From Polyodon spathula (lineage: Eukaryota; Chordata; Actinopteri; Acipenseriformes; Polyodontidae), in NCBI RefSeq assembly GCF_017654505.1, contig NC_054553.1, forward strand, positions 1,602,501 through 1,666,500: a DNA stretch of 64,000 bases, given 5' to 3'. The notes under the pieces are model-generated. The model was not told where the DNA came from and ran no database searches. It saw only the letters and a list, made by a program, of their open reading frames with translations. Positions 1-10,900 of the stretch are shown here, in pieces (position 1 is the stretch's first letter; each line of letters starts with the position of its first letter). The position numbers were made by a program, and so were the translations under genes.

Positions 1-2028
1 ACCTGAATCCTCTTTTGTCTTTATTATTGTTTGCATTCTTGTTTTATTAGGTTTTGGGTTTTTTTGCATTATAATGCATTTATTATTTTTTAAAAGTAAA
101 CAATTTTCCATTTCCTGTAGATAAAAGCAGCATATCCTGCCTCCTTTTTCGTGTACTCAGCGATGTTAACTGCATTCACTGCTGGAGCTGCCACCGTATA
201 TCCATCACTGTTAAATTGAGACATTGTGAGTTCAACAAGCCACCCGGGTTTGTTCCTACTTCCAGCGTGACCTTGTCTTATAAATCATGCATGTATTTAG
301 TGTGGGAAAGTGATGCTGGAGGCCAAAGAGTCAGACCAGAAAGGATGTTAGAGTATGAACACTCATCTGAGATTGGAAATGATACATTAAAAAAGAAACA
401 AACACCAATGATTTAAACATTATTGAGAGCATGTCGACCGACCCGGGGGTAGGGGCAAGTGTGATAGTGCAATGTCTGACTATACTGAGTAATGGCTAAT
501 ATTTTATATAAATACACTTGCTTGCCAAATTAGTAACACAGTGCAGCAGAAGAATGCATTATAGAGTAATACAGATCCTGTGCTGTGAAAAAGCCAGTGC
601 ACCTCAATACTGTCATGAAAAACACCCACTATTCGGTCATGGCCCTCTCCCATACAGACTGACAATTGGTGGTTATGTAATGTGGTGTGGGATGTTCACA
701 AACTATTAAAGTCTGTCTTGTTAAATGTGTGTTTAATATACATCAGGAGCCCTTCTAATGTGGCTCTTGCACAACACCATACTGCACACACACACACACA
801 CGCCATCCCTTTTCTTGCTTTCTTCCTTTAATCCCTGTTTGAGCTGCTCCCCGCTCTGTATTGACTCCTACTGGGAGTGTTACAGCTGCAGGCTTCCGTA
901 CAGCTGGGCTCCATTTGTGATCTCTCTTTCTCTCTCCGTCCAGCAGCGAGCCAAGCCTAGAGGATGAAAAGTTCAAAATGTCCCTTTCCTCTGCGGGGGA
1001 GAACAAATGCACTTCTCCCACTGCAAGGATAATATCCCCCTCTTTGGCACAATCGAGTCTGGAACCAGGCCACGTCAGCGCTAAGATTTCCTCTTCCAAT
1101 CTGACAAGGAGAAACATTTTGTGTAGCACTCGGAAATTATAGGGTTTGGAGAATTACACACAAATCCACTATTCCGGAGCTATTTCTACTTAATGGCCCA
1201 CTGCAATACTGTATTATACATAATAGTGATTGTGGAAGATGTGTGCTGATATCAATGTAGTTTAGGTTGAGGGAATGGTGCCACACACAGCTTTTAATAT
1301 GTCAGGATTTTTTTTATATATATAATAGGAAACCGTACCATGCAGTTAAGAACAAATGCTGCAGAACTGATAGCCGACTGAACCATTGAAGTAATCGCAG
1401 GTGAAAAGTTTAGTTGGAAGTTTACTTAGATGTTTCCTTAGTTTTCAGATATGAGAAACCCCAAAACAATAAAATCAAACACAATGTCAGACTTTTAGAT
1501 CAGGTTTCTGAAGACTTGACTCTTTTAACAATAAGAATGAGAAAGCAAACCATTTTCAGCACATAATACTGTTCTGTATCTGACCAACTGGGCAAATACA
1601 AAGCAGCATTGTTATTTCAACTCTGACACAGTATGATCATTTTAATTTGATGCTCTTCATTTGAAAAGCAGAGAAGTGATCCACTAACTCCTCCACCCAG
1701 CTATTTCCCTGTATTGAAAACAACTAGAGTTTCTGCTTTATATAAAAAAAGATGTAATTATGCAGACTGCACAAGCTAGTGCGAAAGGAATTAGATAACT
1801 CAAAATTGATTAGCAATCATTTAAAATGGATTTGCCGTCTTCCAGGTTTGATGAGCTGCGCCTACTGCTATTCTGGATAATGATTTCCCTGGTTTGTTTG
1901 CAGTTAAGCTGTGTTTCAGACACAGCAGTACAAAAGAGAGTGAGTGTAAAGGTAACGTTTCAGTAATGCTGTGGGAGAAAGCCTTCACTAAACCTTTTTA
2001 GTGTGCTGCCATTTTCCTTTTACCACCA
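1..2028. other. Non-coding stretch, no gene seen
   Basis: AT-rich sequence with only short chance open frames; none shows a recognisable domain. A short (CA)n run lies near 785-802. The block 885-1130 is less AT-rich and is listed separately as a possible conserved element. Nothing else could be supported. Confidence 0.6.
885..1130. promoter_or_regulatory. Possible conserved non-coding element
   Basis: This block is richer in GC and more complex than its surroundings. It is open for 124 codons on the minus strand (755-1129), but that frame has no family motif and starts in low-complexity CA sequence. A pyrimidine tract ending in CAG at about 925-943 resembles a splice acceptor, but the downstream plus frames close quickly, so an exon is not supported. 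A conserved enhancer-like element is the best guess, from composition only. Confidence 0.2.
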
Positions 2029-2280
2029 CAAAATGGAGACCAGTCAGTATATGTCCGTAGCTCTGTAAATTATTCAAAATGGAGACCAGTCAGTATATGA
2101 AGTCTGTAGCTCTGTAAACTATTCAAAATGGAGACCAGTCAGTATATAAAGTCTGTAGCTCTGTAAACTATTCAAAATGGAGACCAGTCAGTATATGAAG
2201 TCTGTAGCTCTGTAAACTATTCGAAATGGAGACTAGTCAGTATATGAAGTCTGTAGCTCTGTAAACTATTCAAAATGCAG
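2029..2280. repeat. 49-bp minisatellite, five units
   Basis: Tandem units start at 2029, 2075, 2124, 2173 and 2222, with a partial sixth at 2271. The unit begins CAAAATGGAGACCAGTCAGT and ends in CTGTAAACTATT. The first unit is 46 bp because it lacks three bases. The other four are 49 bp and differ by only a few substitutions, which indicates recent expansion or homogenisation. Confidence 0.95.
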
Positions 2281-2568
2281 TACAGTGGCTGGTCTGAAAA
2301 GGGATTACTCAAGGTAGTTGGTAGCCTGTTGTGCAGATAGAAAAAAAGCTTTGTTAACCTGCCTGTTCTTGCTCTGAAGACATTTCCAGGCTTTTGATTG
2401 GTGTGGGTCTTTTTGCAAATCCAAAGTTAATGAGTCTGTAGTCCATAGGGAACAGCTCGTTGCTTAAATGTGGCACAAAGACTATTCTTCCTAATGCGGC
2501 ATTTCTTTTTGAACTGGTAAAGGGCTTAACATTTCTTATTTTGATATACGCTGTCGGTGTGAAGTAAA

Positions 2569-2579
2569 CATTATTATTA

Positions 2580-2641
<62 letters not shown>

Positions 2642-2651
2642 GTTGCTCTGC

Positions 2652-2678
<27 letters not shown>
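2569..2678. repeat. (ATT)n microsatellite followed by poly-A
   Basis: An interrupted (ATT)n tract runs to 2641 and is followed after ten bases by a 27-base poly-A run at 2652-2678. The open frames here encode Ile, Asn or Phe homopolymers and are artefacts of the repeats. Confidence 0.95.
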
Positions 2679-2682
<4 letters not shown>

Positions 2683-3512
2683 AATGATTTTTTTGAGGCA
2701 TTTCATTGAATTGTGTTCAGTTGCAATTATATTTGGGTTGTACAAGGTAGACAGCCAAAAAGATATGAAATGCAGTGAGTGGACCATGAAGTCATAATTA
2801 TCAACCAAATTGCTAGTGATAATAATAATTATTATTATTATAATAATACTAATAATACTAGCCTTTCTGAATAGATTACTGCCAAGTAAAACTTTTTTGT
2901 AAATCATTTTCAACTGTAGACCTTCCAGCGTTCAAACTGGCATGCAACTGACACTAAAAGAAACTCCAGTGTGTTGAATCTCTATACGCTGTGTTCAGGA
3001 ACAGCTTGAAAATGTAAAAAGAACAGGTCACTATATAGTACACGCGTGCCTTTCTGCATAAACAAATTTACTTGTTATTGGAGAGCTGGAATTAAAATGT
3101 ACTTCCAAATTCAATTGTAAAAAACAAGCAGAGAACCATTACCAAAAGAAGAAGGGGACTAACAGTGACAATTTTGCAAGTGCTAATATGAGAAAAGACT
3201 CCTTGGTTAATATTCCTTTAATACATTGATCTCTTCAGTACCAGCTCTGGTGGTGACAGACACCCCTGCAATCCAGAGACAGCAGAGAAAGAGGTGGCTG
3301 TTGGTGGCTAATTAAGCAGCACTGTGCCCTCAAGGCCAAAGGTTACAGGTTTGAATGGTTCCTGGAGATAAACACTGGGCACACTTCAACACAGCATGCT
3401 CTGGCATTCTCAGTCTGCTGTGAGGTCATGCTGTGCTTTAGATAACAAGTAAAAAATAAGTCCCATCTGTGATACGACTTTGAGATGGGTAAGTTCCTTA
3501 TCCACAGTAAGG

Positions 3513-3545
<33 letters not shown>

Positions 3546-3900
3546 ACAGTGAAAATTGAAGACAAGTACATGAGCAATAAATAAAGAATTAACTTTAGCA
3601 ATAACAAAACAATGAATTTTAATGATCTGAAGAGTTTCACACTTCTTATATAATTATATACAGTAGTATAGTTAAAAGGGCTGGGAGGTGGGGCACACAA
3701 GCAGGATTAATACAGAGTTAAAGGACAGTGGTATTTAGATTTACCCCTGCTTCGGTCATTAAACTAGATCCCAAGCAGATTGATGCTGCTTGTTCAGAAA
3801 GAAAATAATTTCACTTGACAAGGCTGACAATATAGTTTGTGTTAAAGGAATTGATATTTTGATAATTTAATGGTTTCTCCTTGGAATTAAATACTATGCA
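2679..3900. other. Non-coding stretch with ATT/AAT tracts
   Basis: No gene is seen. Mixed (AAT)n/(ATT)n lies at about 2818-2860 and (TTA)n at 3513-3544. The remainder is unique-looking AT-rich sequence. Confidence 0.6.
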
Positions 3901-3929
3901 CTAATTAGAAGAACTAGAGTTGTCAGCAA

Positions 3930-4235
3930 CTTTACAGCTTCCAGTAGCAGTACCAGTAACAGTACCAGTACCAAACACTTTATCAAATAGTGCAGAATGC
4001 CAATAGCAGTACAAAACATTTTGATAAATAGTGCAGCATGCCAGAAACATTACCAGTATCAAACATAGTAACCATGATCCTATATACACTCTCTCAGGCG
4101 TTATAAGCCAGTTTTACATTTGACCTTTAGGAGAGGTCAGAGGTCATGGGCAATGGCATTTGTTGATAGTTCCATAGTAACCATGGCCCTATCTGCACTC
4201 TATAAGGAGTTATTAGCCAGTTTTGCATGTTGATG
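3930..4235. repeat. Degenerate internal tandem duplications
   Basis: Two nested duplications are visible. A segment with AAATAGTGCAG(A/C)ATGCCA occurs twice between 3955 and 4060, about 55 bp apart. A segment starting CATAGTAACCATG and ending GCCAGTTTT(A/G)CAT occurs at about 4065-4122 and again at about 4172-4230. The copies have diverged. The block may belong to an old unclassified interspersed repeat reaching about 4570. Confidence 0.6.
4134..4146 (+). promoter_or_regulatory. Perfect DR1 nuclear-receptor motif
   Basis: AGGTCA-G-AGGTCA is an exact direct repeat of the nuclear receptor half-site with a one-base spacer. DR1 is the class bound by RXR/PPAR, HNF4 and COUP-TF dimers. It sits in a degenerate repeat, so function is unproven. 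Confidence 0.35.
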
Positions 4236-4570
4236 ATGTCATCCAACATGGCCACCATGTATTTTATTATAGTAACTTCCCTTGAACAGCCTTTAAAGAC
4301 AACCACACTAGTTAAGTTTTTACCAATTTTTGGTTCAATCGGACCAGCGGTTTGGGAGAAGTTCTTTGTAATTTTTGATTATGCCATCATCCAAGTGTGA
4401 TTATGATGCATCCAACATAGCTGCCAGACCACACAACCCATCAGCTTCTTATGAACACCAGTTAATCTTGGACTATCCCTCAACAAGTATACCCAGTTTC
4501 AGCACTCAGTGGTATATGCAATAAGTGGTTTTCGAAAGGCAAGTTTTTACACTTAGGCAACCCATTTAGA

Positions 4571-7425
4571 ATTAATTCAATATGATGTCCTACGACATAT
4601 GTTTTTTTCTACCGTGACACTATCCCATAGGCATCTACCAACTTTCCAATTTCCGATAATAATAATAATAATAATAATCCCAGCAATAACAATAACCTCC
4701 CAGCCTATGACTTTCACATTATTTTGGGTTTAACATCATTCTTGCACAACCACAGCCTTCATCCATTCAAACTAGAACAACAGACATCTCTTGCAGGGTT
4801 CTGAAGTCCGACACATTTGTAGACGGTGCGTCTCTTCAGTTTTGAAACCACAGGAAATTGGACAGCACTGACAGTATTATTGTCTGTATTATTTCTGATT
4901 ATTGTAGCTACTTGTGGCATTAAAGGACAATAACCAAGTCAATTTTAAATATATGAAGCATATCACCTTGCACACAGTTCTAATAACGCACCTTTGTGTT
5001 CCATTATATTGGCTCAATGACGTCTGCCACACTGGTCGGGAGCCTCCCTGTGCTACACTGCAAGCTGTTCACTGTGGCAGGGCATTGTAAAGTGTTACAG
5101 GATTAGATAGGCTTTGGTCTGAGTGTAACGGCAAGGGAAGAAATGCTATTCAGCACGTGCAGATCGTTAATAAATGAAATATTTTCTGCAGTGATTGGAG
5201 CCTTCTCACATGGTGCCATGGTTTCTGTTTCATACACAGATGCCAGATGTTCTCTTCAGGGAGGTGGGATGTATCACTGAGTAAATCAACAGTCAATCTG
5301 TGGGTTGTATCATGTTAATACTTTAATTGTCACAATGCATTCCAAGAAGTGCTCCCAACAATGCAGCAAAGAGAAGGAAAAGAAAGAAAGAAAAAAAAGT
5401 TAATCTAGAAATTGCAGATTCTGTGCCTCAACCTGAGAAGCAACAATAATCTTTGTTGCACTGAGCGCTGGAAAATATAGCCGAATCTGGCTGCTAGTCA
5501 GGGGCTGCCGTGGAGCTGCAAGCTGTTCATTTCAACAGATAATTGTGTAGCCCAGCGGTCAGCTAGAGATGGGATTAGAGTTCAGAGTGAAGCTGAGAGT
5601 TACTCGGATCCCATTTGTCATGTTTTGGTGGTGGAGGGGATAGTAACTCTCCCATGGGGCCTGCCTTAAAGGCTGTAGATTGAGAAAACTGATGCCTTGA
5701 AGATTGAATGCTTCACAAGAAGGCTCGAGCCCATCAGGAGAATAATGGACTAGAACATACTTAAGGCCCTTTGTTCTGTGACAAGCCTGTCGCCATGACG
5801 TTTCCACGACACTCTCTCCTTCTTGAAAACCCTTGAGTGGCAAGCTGGATGTGAGCTTTTTATATCTTTAAAGAGCTGAGAAATAACAGTTGCAGCCTAG
5901 TGTCTGAGAAAACCTGTTGAGAATACATAGTGGTTTGTGACAGTCCCCAGCAGCCCTACTCTAAAACCTGAACCACACCGTGGTGGTGTTATTTTGTTTT
6001 AGTTTTTCAAATAATTGGGTACAGTCAGTGTCTTCCTTTTATATACTTCAGTGGCTTTTGATTCTGAACAAAATGAGAAAAAAAGAAAATTGAGCCCAGC
6101 GGACAAACACTTCAATAAGATGTATTTTCTTAGTGTCTGAGTAATAACTTTTCAGTTTCCACGGGTTTAGAAAAGATACCTTTCTAAGGCTTTTGCAATT
6201 GGATTAAAGTTTCATCGCATTTATGGTTGATTTATGTCTTGAATCTAACACTCTAAAATGGGCCAGTCACAGCCCAAACATACTGCAGTTTGCATTTTTG
6301 TTGCGACAATTCATTAGCTATCTTGTCATATGTACTAAGAGAAAATATATAGTTAGTAGTTAGTAGTTCACTTCAAGTTAAACTATTGGCTTTAAAATTA
6401 AAAATCTGTAGATTTATTAACTCACAAATTATTTTGGATTATCCACAGCAAAGGTTTACAGAATGATAATCTCTGTTAGTACTGACAGAGATTATCTGTT
6501 AAAGCATGTTTAATGTGTAGAGTTCAACATTGTTGGCATAAAAATAGAAATGGTTGTATGATAAAGTGACCTGTAGAATCAGAACTGCAGCGATTTCACT
6601 GAACTGAGCTTGTGGTTTTACAAGGCATCAAATCAATGTAAAACCTCTTCATAAAAAGCTAAATTCCAAAAGTTAATTAGTTGTTTCGATAGTTAGCTTT
6701 TGTTAAGATGAATAGCTGAAATGTGACTTTGAGAAACTTTTTCAACCACATATCTGCTTAGATCTGCCAAACTGTGATTCATATATATATTATCATAACC
6801 GGGCAGCTTGGTCTAAAATGGATATACAGTACACAGTTATAGGTAGCTGTAATCAAAATGCAATAATCTATGCTATGAGATAAACCTCAGTCACCATTGT
6901 TTTGGTTATTTGTGGCCCATGACCGCAAATATTACTTATGTGTTTTTTTGCTGCCGGGTCCCCGATTCTATTGCTTGACCCCCATTAGTGCACTGCTTTG
7001 CACCAATAGACGCCAATGAGCCCTTTACTTCCAGAAGGGGACGAAAACACAGTGATCACCCCAGTTATCCTTCAGATACTGCTCTGCCAACCAAGCTTGA
7101 ACAAACTCAAATGAAGTAATTTCAGAAACGTCAAGGGAAAATCCATACCATTTTTACGTCAGTAACAATTTTCTTTTGTAAAGGAAAAACACATCGAATA
7201 GTCCTAAGTTTTGAAACTATATATATTTTTTTTCTTCAGAGAAACACATTTTAAGGAGAAAAAAAAAAAATCTTCGTAAATCTTGGTCCATGGAGAAATA
7301 AGGATATATTAAACATGACTGTGCCATAATTTGCAGAGTCTTTGATATAAAGGAGTTATTCTGACCCATTCAGTAGTTAAAGTTTTACAATAAATACACA
7401 GATGTGGCTAGTGTGAGTTGTAGTG

Positions 7426-7427
<2 letters not shown>
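4571..7427. other. Non-coding stretch, no gene seen
   Basis: (ATA)n lies at 4655-4678. The block around 5460-5850 is more complex and open for 94 codons on the minus strand, without domain similarity that I recognise; it may be a conserved non-coding element. A 32-bp palindrome at 6465-6496 is listed separately. No exon is supported. Confidence 0.55.
6465..6496. repeat. 32-bp near-perfect palindrome
   Basis: GATAATCTCTGTTAGT is followed with no spacer by ACTGACAGAGATTATC. The arms pair at 15 of 16 positions, the exception being a T opposite G. Each arm carries TAATCT, a K50 homeodomain-type (OTX/PITX) half-site. Confidence 0.85.
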
Positions 7428-7497
<70 letters not shown>

Positions 7498-7498
7498 C
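7428..7498. repeat. (TC)n microsatellite
   Basis: About 35 CT dinucleotides with a single G interruption near 7489. Such polypyrimidine mirror tracts can form triplex (H-DNA). Confidence 0.97.
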
Positions 7499-7689
7499 TT
7501 TGCCTGCTCTCCAGTAGAAATAAATGCTCTATTGTTGCCTTACAAAATTTCACATAACAATTGAAAGCTTACAGCTCTGTGACACAACTTTTCAAGGCTC
7601 GTAAAATTACAGTATAGATGTGTGTAAAGTGTCAAGGATAGCATTAAAAGAGAGGATTAAAGATCAAACCAAACTTTCAGAGAAAGAAG

Positions 7690-7925
7690 ATGGATATGCT
7701 ACTTGAGACAGCAGCAAATGGGATATCTGAATGCATCGTCACACTTAATTCAGGGCTGATTGAAGGACATCCAGAATTCATGGCTTGCAGATTAGGAGGG
7801 TCTCGGTGGTCACACTCTGATGCGGACCTTCCCGCGGCAAAGTAGTGAGCTGTGCCATCCCTACCTGACTGCCAGCAAGGGAAACGGCTGACAGACAGGA
7901 AATTTAATGGCATTGTTCACTGTCA
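7690..7925. promoter_or_regulatory. Possible conserved enhancer with MEIS-like sites
   Basis: This complex, relatively GC-rich block is open for 78 codons on the minus strand (7677-7913), with no recognisable protein family. It carries GGCTGACAGACAGG and CACTGTCAGGG, inverted TGACAG (MEIS/TGIF-type) cores that flank a TTTAATGG homeobox-like site. A non-coding regulatory element is a reasonable guess; conservation cannot be assessed here. Confidence 0.25.
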
Positions 7926-10900
7926 GGGAAACAAATTACAGCAGAATGAAAGAAAAAAAAATTACATATTTTACATAATTTTTCAGACGTGAGCATGGCT
8001 GGGAGGCAGGGTGTTTCAGAAGAACAAATAAATCAGTGTAATATAACTCCTTGGTTATGTGCATTGCAGGCCAGTGTAAACTAAATACCATCGCGTGGTA
8101 GGAGGAGACAAGCTTATTTCTTATTCTTCTCATTCTTTCCTTTAAACCTATAAATCATCTATTTCATTCTTTAAATCAGACCTCCTTAAAACTGACCATA
8201 TAAAGTAAAATACATTCTAGTTCACTATAATATTGCCAAAACACATAGTGTACACATAAACGTACAATCTTATAAGAACACTATTATTTTTGGCAATTCT
8301 AACACAGCATTTTCATTTTTAGAGGATAGACTTCTCAGATCGGTTATACCAATATACCTCATAATATGAAGCCTATTCCATTACTGTATGTTTGCGTCTG
8401 GCTAATGTCCAACATTTTTTCATCTTGACATCAATCACATAAGATGACATTTTAATCATACTATTAAGAACAATTCCCTTATCTGTCACTCCAGTGAAGC
8501 TGGTGACATCTACAGGGCATGAAAACTCCTCTGTTGGTAATATTACACAACAAGAGGATCATTGGAATGGTTGTTCTTGATGTGTTAATGCTACATGAAT
8601 GCTGCCCTTTATTCTGTAGTATTTGTATAACAGTTATCTATAGTGCAGAAATGCTCGATAGTGATATAAAAGAAAAAACTATAATTTGCATTGTTTCATA
8701 GTCTTTAAGCTTAGTACACAGGTACGCCTTCCACAGTATATATTATACAAACAAACAAAAAAGAATTTATACAAACAATAAGTAACTGGAATAACAAAAA
8801 TGTACGCTATACATAGATATGAGTTATATACATATGTATGTACAATACAGGACGTAACAGTACTGTATAAGCTTGTCCCCCTTTTGCAAAAAAACAAACA
8901 AAAAAAATGATAGTCTTACAGGTATACTATGTAAATATGAGTAAAAAAAAAAACATCAGTCTCTTCAGTCAAATGGGACCTGTTGCTGAAAATGCTCTGC
9001 GGAACTTGCACTAGTTTAATCAATTTCATGTCAGCAGAGGTCAATGTTTTTATTAATTCCTCTGTGGCTTAATATCCGTCTACCAGGATTGATATATTAA
9101 ATCATGTTCCTCTCCCTACATCAGGATCAACAAGATTTTAGTTTGTGGTTTTAATATTTTAAAAAATGACGTATTGGTGGTGCTTGAGCTTTCCTTTATA
9201 GGTACATTAGTATACCGCTATGGTTTTCCAGATTGTTCTTCTGAGGGCATCAGAAATATACAATTCCAAGACAAGGATCTATAAAAGCCTTTGCAAGACA
9301 TGAGAAATGTAGTCACATTCTTTTAATGTTGAAACTGCAGGGAATGAAACAGCTCTGCTCTGCTCTGCTCTTCAGTATCACTGAAGTGTAGAGGGAATAT
9401 TAAAATGATACATGCATGAAGGATGCAAGACGCTAGTACCAAATATATTGACTCCATTTATTAGATGCAGATCAGGGGTTGAAAAATAAATAATGAGAGG
9501 GATTTTATGCTGGCTCATTTTCTCTCTAAAGATTTGCTGTTTATCTGGCTGTTATATTAGCATTGTGGCTATACAGTTGTCTGAGCTCTCATATTTGCTT
9601 ATTGGCAGTAGGCCCAACTTCCGAAACAGAAGATGTGCAAATTTTGCCACCTTTGAGGTGGAATTGACTATAATATAATCAGGAATAAGGGGGGGGGGGG
9701 CAGGTGTTACATCACAGAACCTTTATTAAACAGACTTTCTAGCCATTGAGCCTCCCCCTATGACATTAACTACACACAGAGAAAGCACATTGCAGGAATG
9801 ACAAAACTAAAAAGATCATTATGCATTTCATGCTGTTTCATAAAAGAGGTACATAGAAGTATTTGGTTCTGTTAGAAACAGTTGTTGAAGATCTAACCTT
9901 TTCTTGTTACCTGCCAATTGTCTATTGAGGATGCTGTGATTACAAACTGTCATTGTGCTATTATACTCTACAATGCTCCTGCTACAGAAAACCAGGCCAT
10001 TATTTGTGCACACAGAAGGGAATTATTCTGGGTGGTATACACAATCCAGATACAGATTAATCAAACTAAGAACAGAATGTAGGACCAGCAGAAAGCTGAA
10101 ATGATTACAGCACAGAACTTATTACCAACTCTTCTACTCAGAGAATAATGCATTTGTGGACCACGCCATTTGGGATCAGAGAGGCTCAGCCATTGACATC
10201 AGTCAAGACAGAGTTAGAAGCAACTCTGGAGTAACAGTACAACAAATATAAAATAAAAAAGCACCAATGGGCATAATGGCCATCCAACATTTCTGATGTT
10301 CTTTTGATTAACAAGTTTTCACGAATACACTAGCATGGTTAGTGTTCATAAAACATTTGGATTGTAACAAACCATTTTTTCTGTTGCACAAAGGTGAGCA
10401 ATGCTCCCCTTATTTCTCAAGTATGCCCTTTAAAAAGGCCACAGTAACAAATGATAATGTCGCTTTGTCAAGTGGATCTGGAAGTCAGGATTGACCAGGG
10501 TAAGAATTATCAATAGTGCATTGGCACGCATACGCTTTCTGTCTTTTATAGATTACCTAACTGCAGACAAAACGCTGGCCTGCTGTGTGCAGACTGTTAG
10601 CAATGGAACACGGAAAAATACATTGTCCAAACCTAGCAGGCCTCACTAGCATTGCAGCTGGATCCTTCAGAGGTTTGTGAAGGGTCTGCTTTTAAAATGC
10701 TTTTTTATGGCAATTAATTTACTTTGCTTGCTGTAGTGTAAATTATGTCATTAGCATAATTGTCTACTATGTAACTGTGCCGCTTTAGAAAAAGCAGTTT
10801 GTTCGTCCTTGTTCTAACAAGACAGTCACTTGGTAGTTTATGGATTCAATAATGCTGAGGGGTTGTGGGTTTTGTTGCTCCAATATTGATTTATAATTGG

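Noticed and set aside
755..1129. 124-codon minus-strand open frame as a host exon
   Set aside because: Its end is in CA-repeat sequence, no splice sites frame it convincingly, and no protein family is recognised; kept only as a possible conserved element.
2569..2641. CRISPR-like regular repeats
   Set aside because: Simple (ATT)n microsatellite without spacers; the window is eukaryotic.
3295..3365. tRNA-like segment with GGTTTGAATGG resembling a B box
   Set aside because: The A box is poorly matched and no SINE body or tail could be traced.
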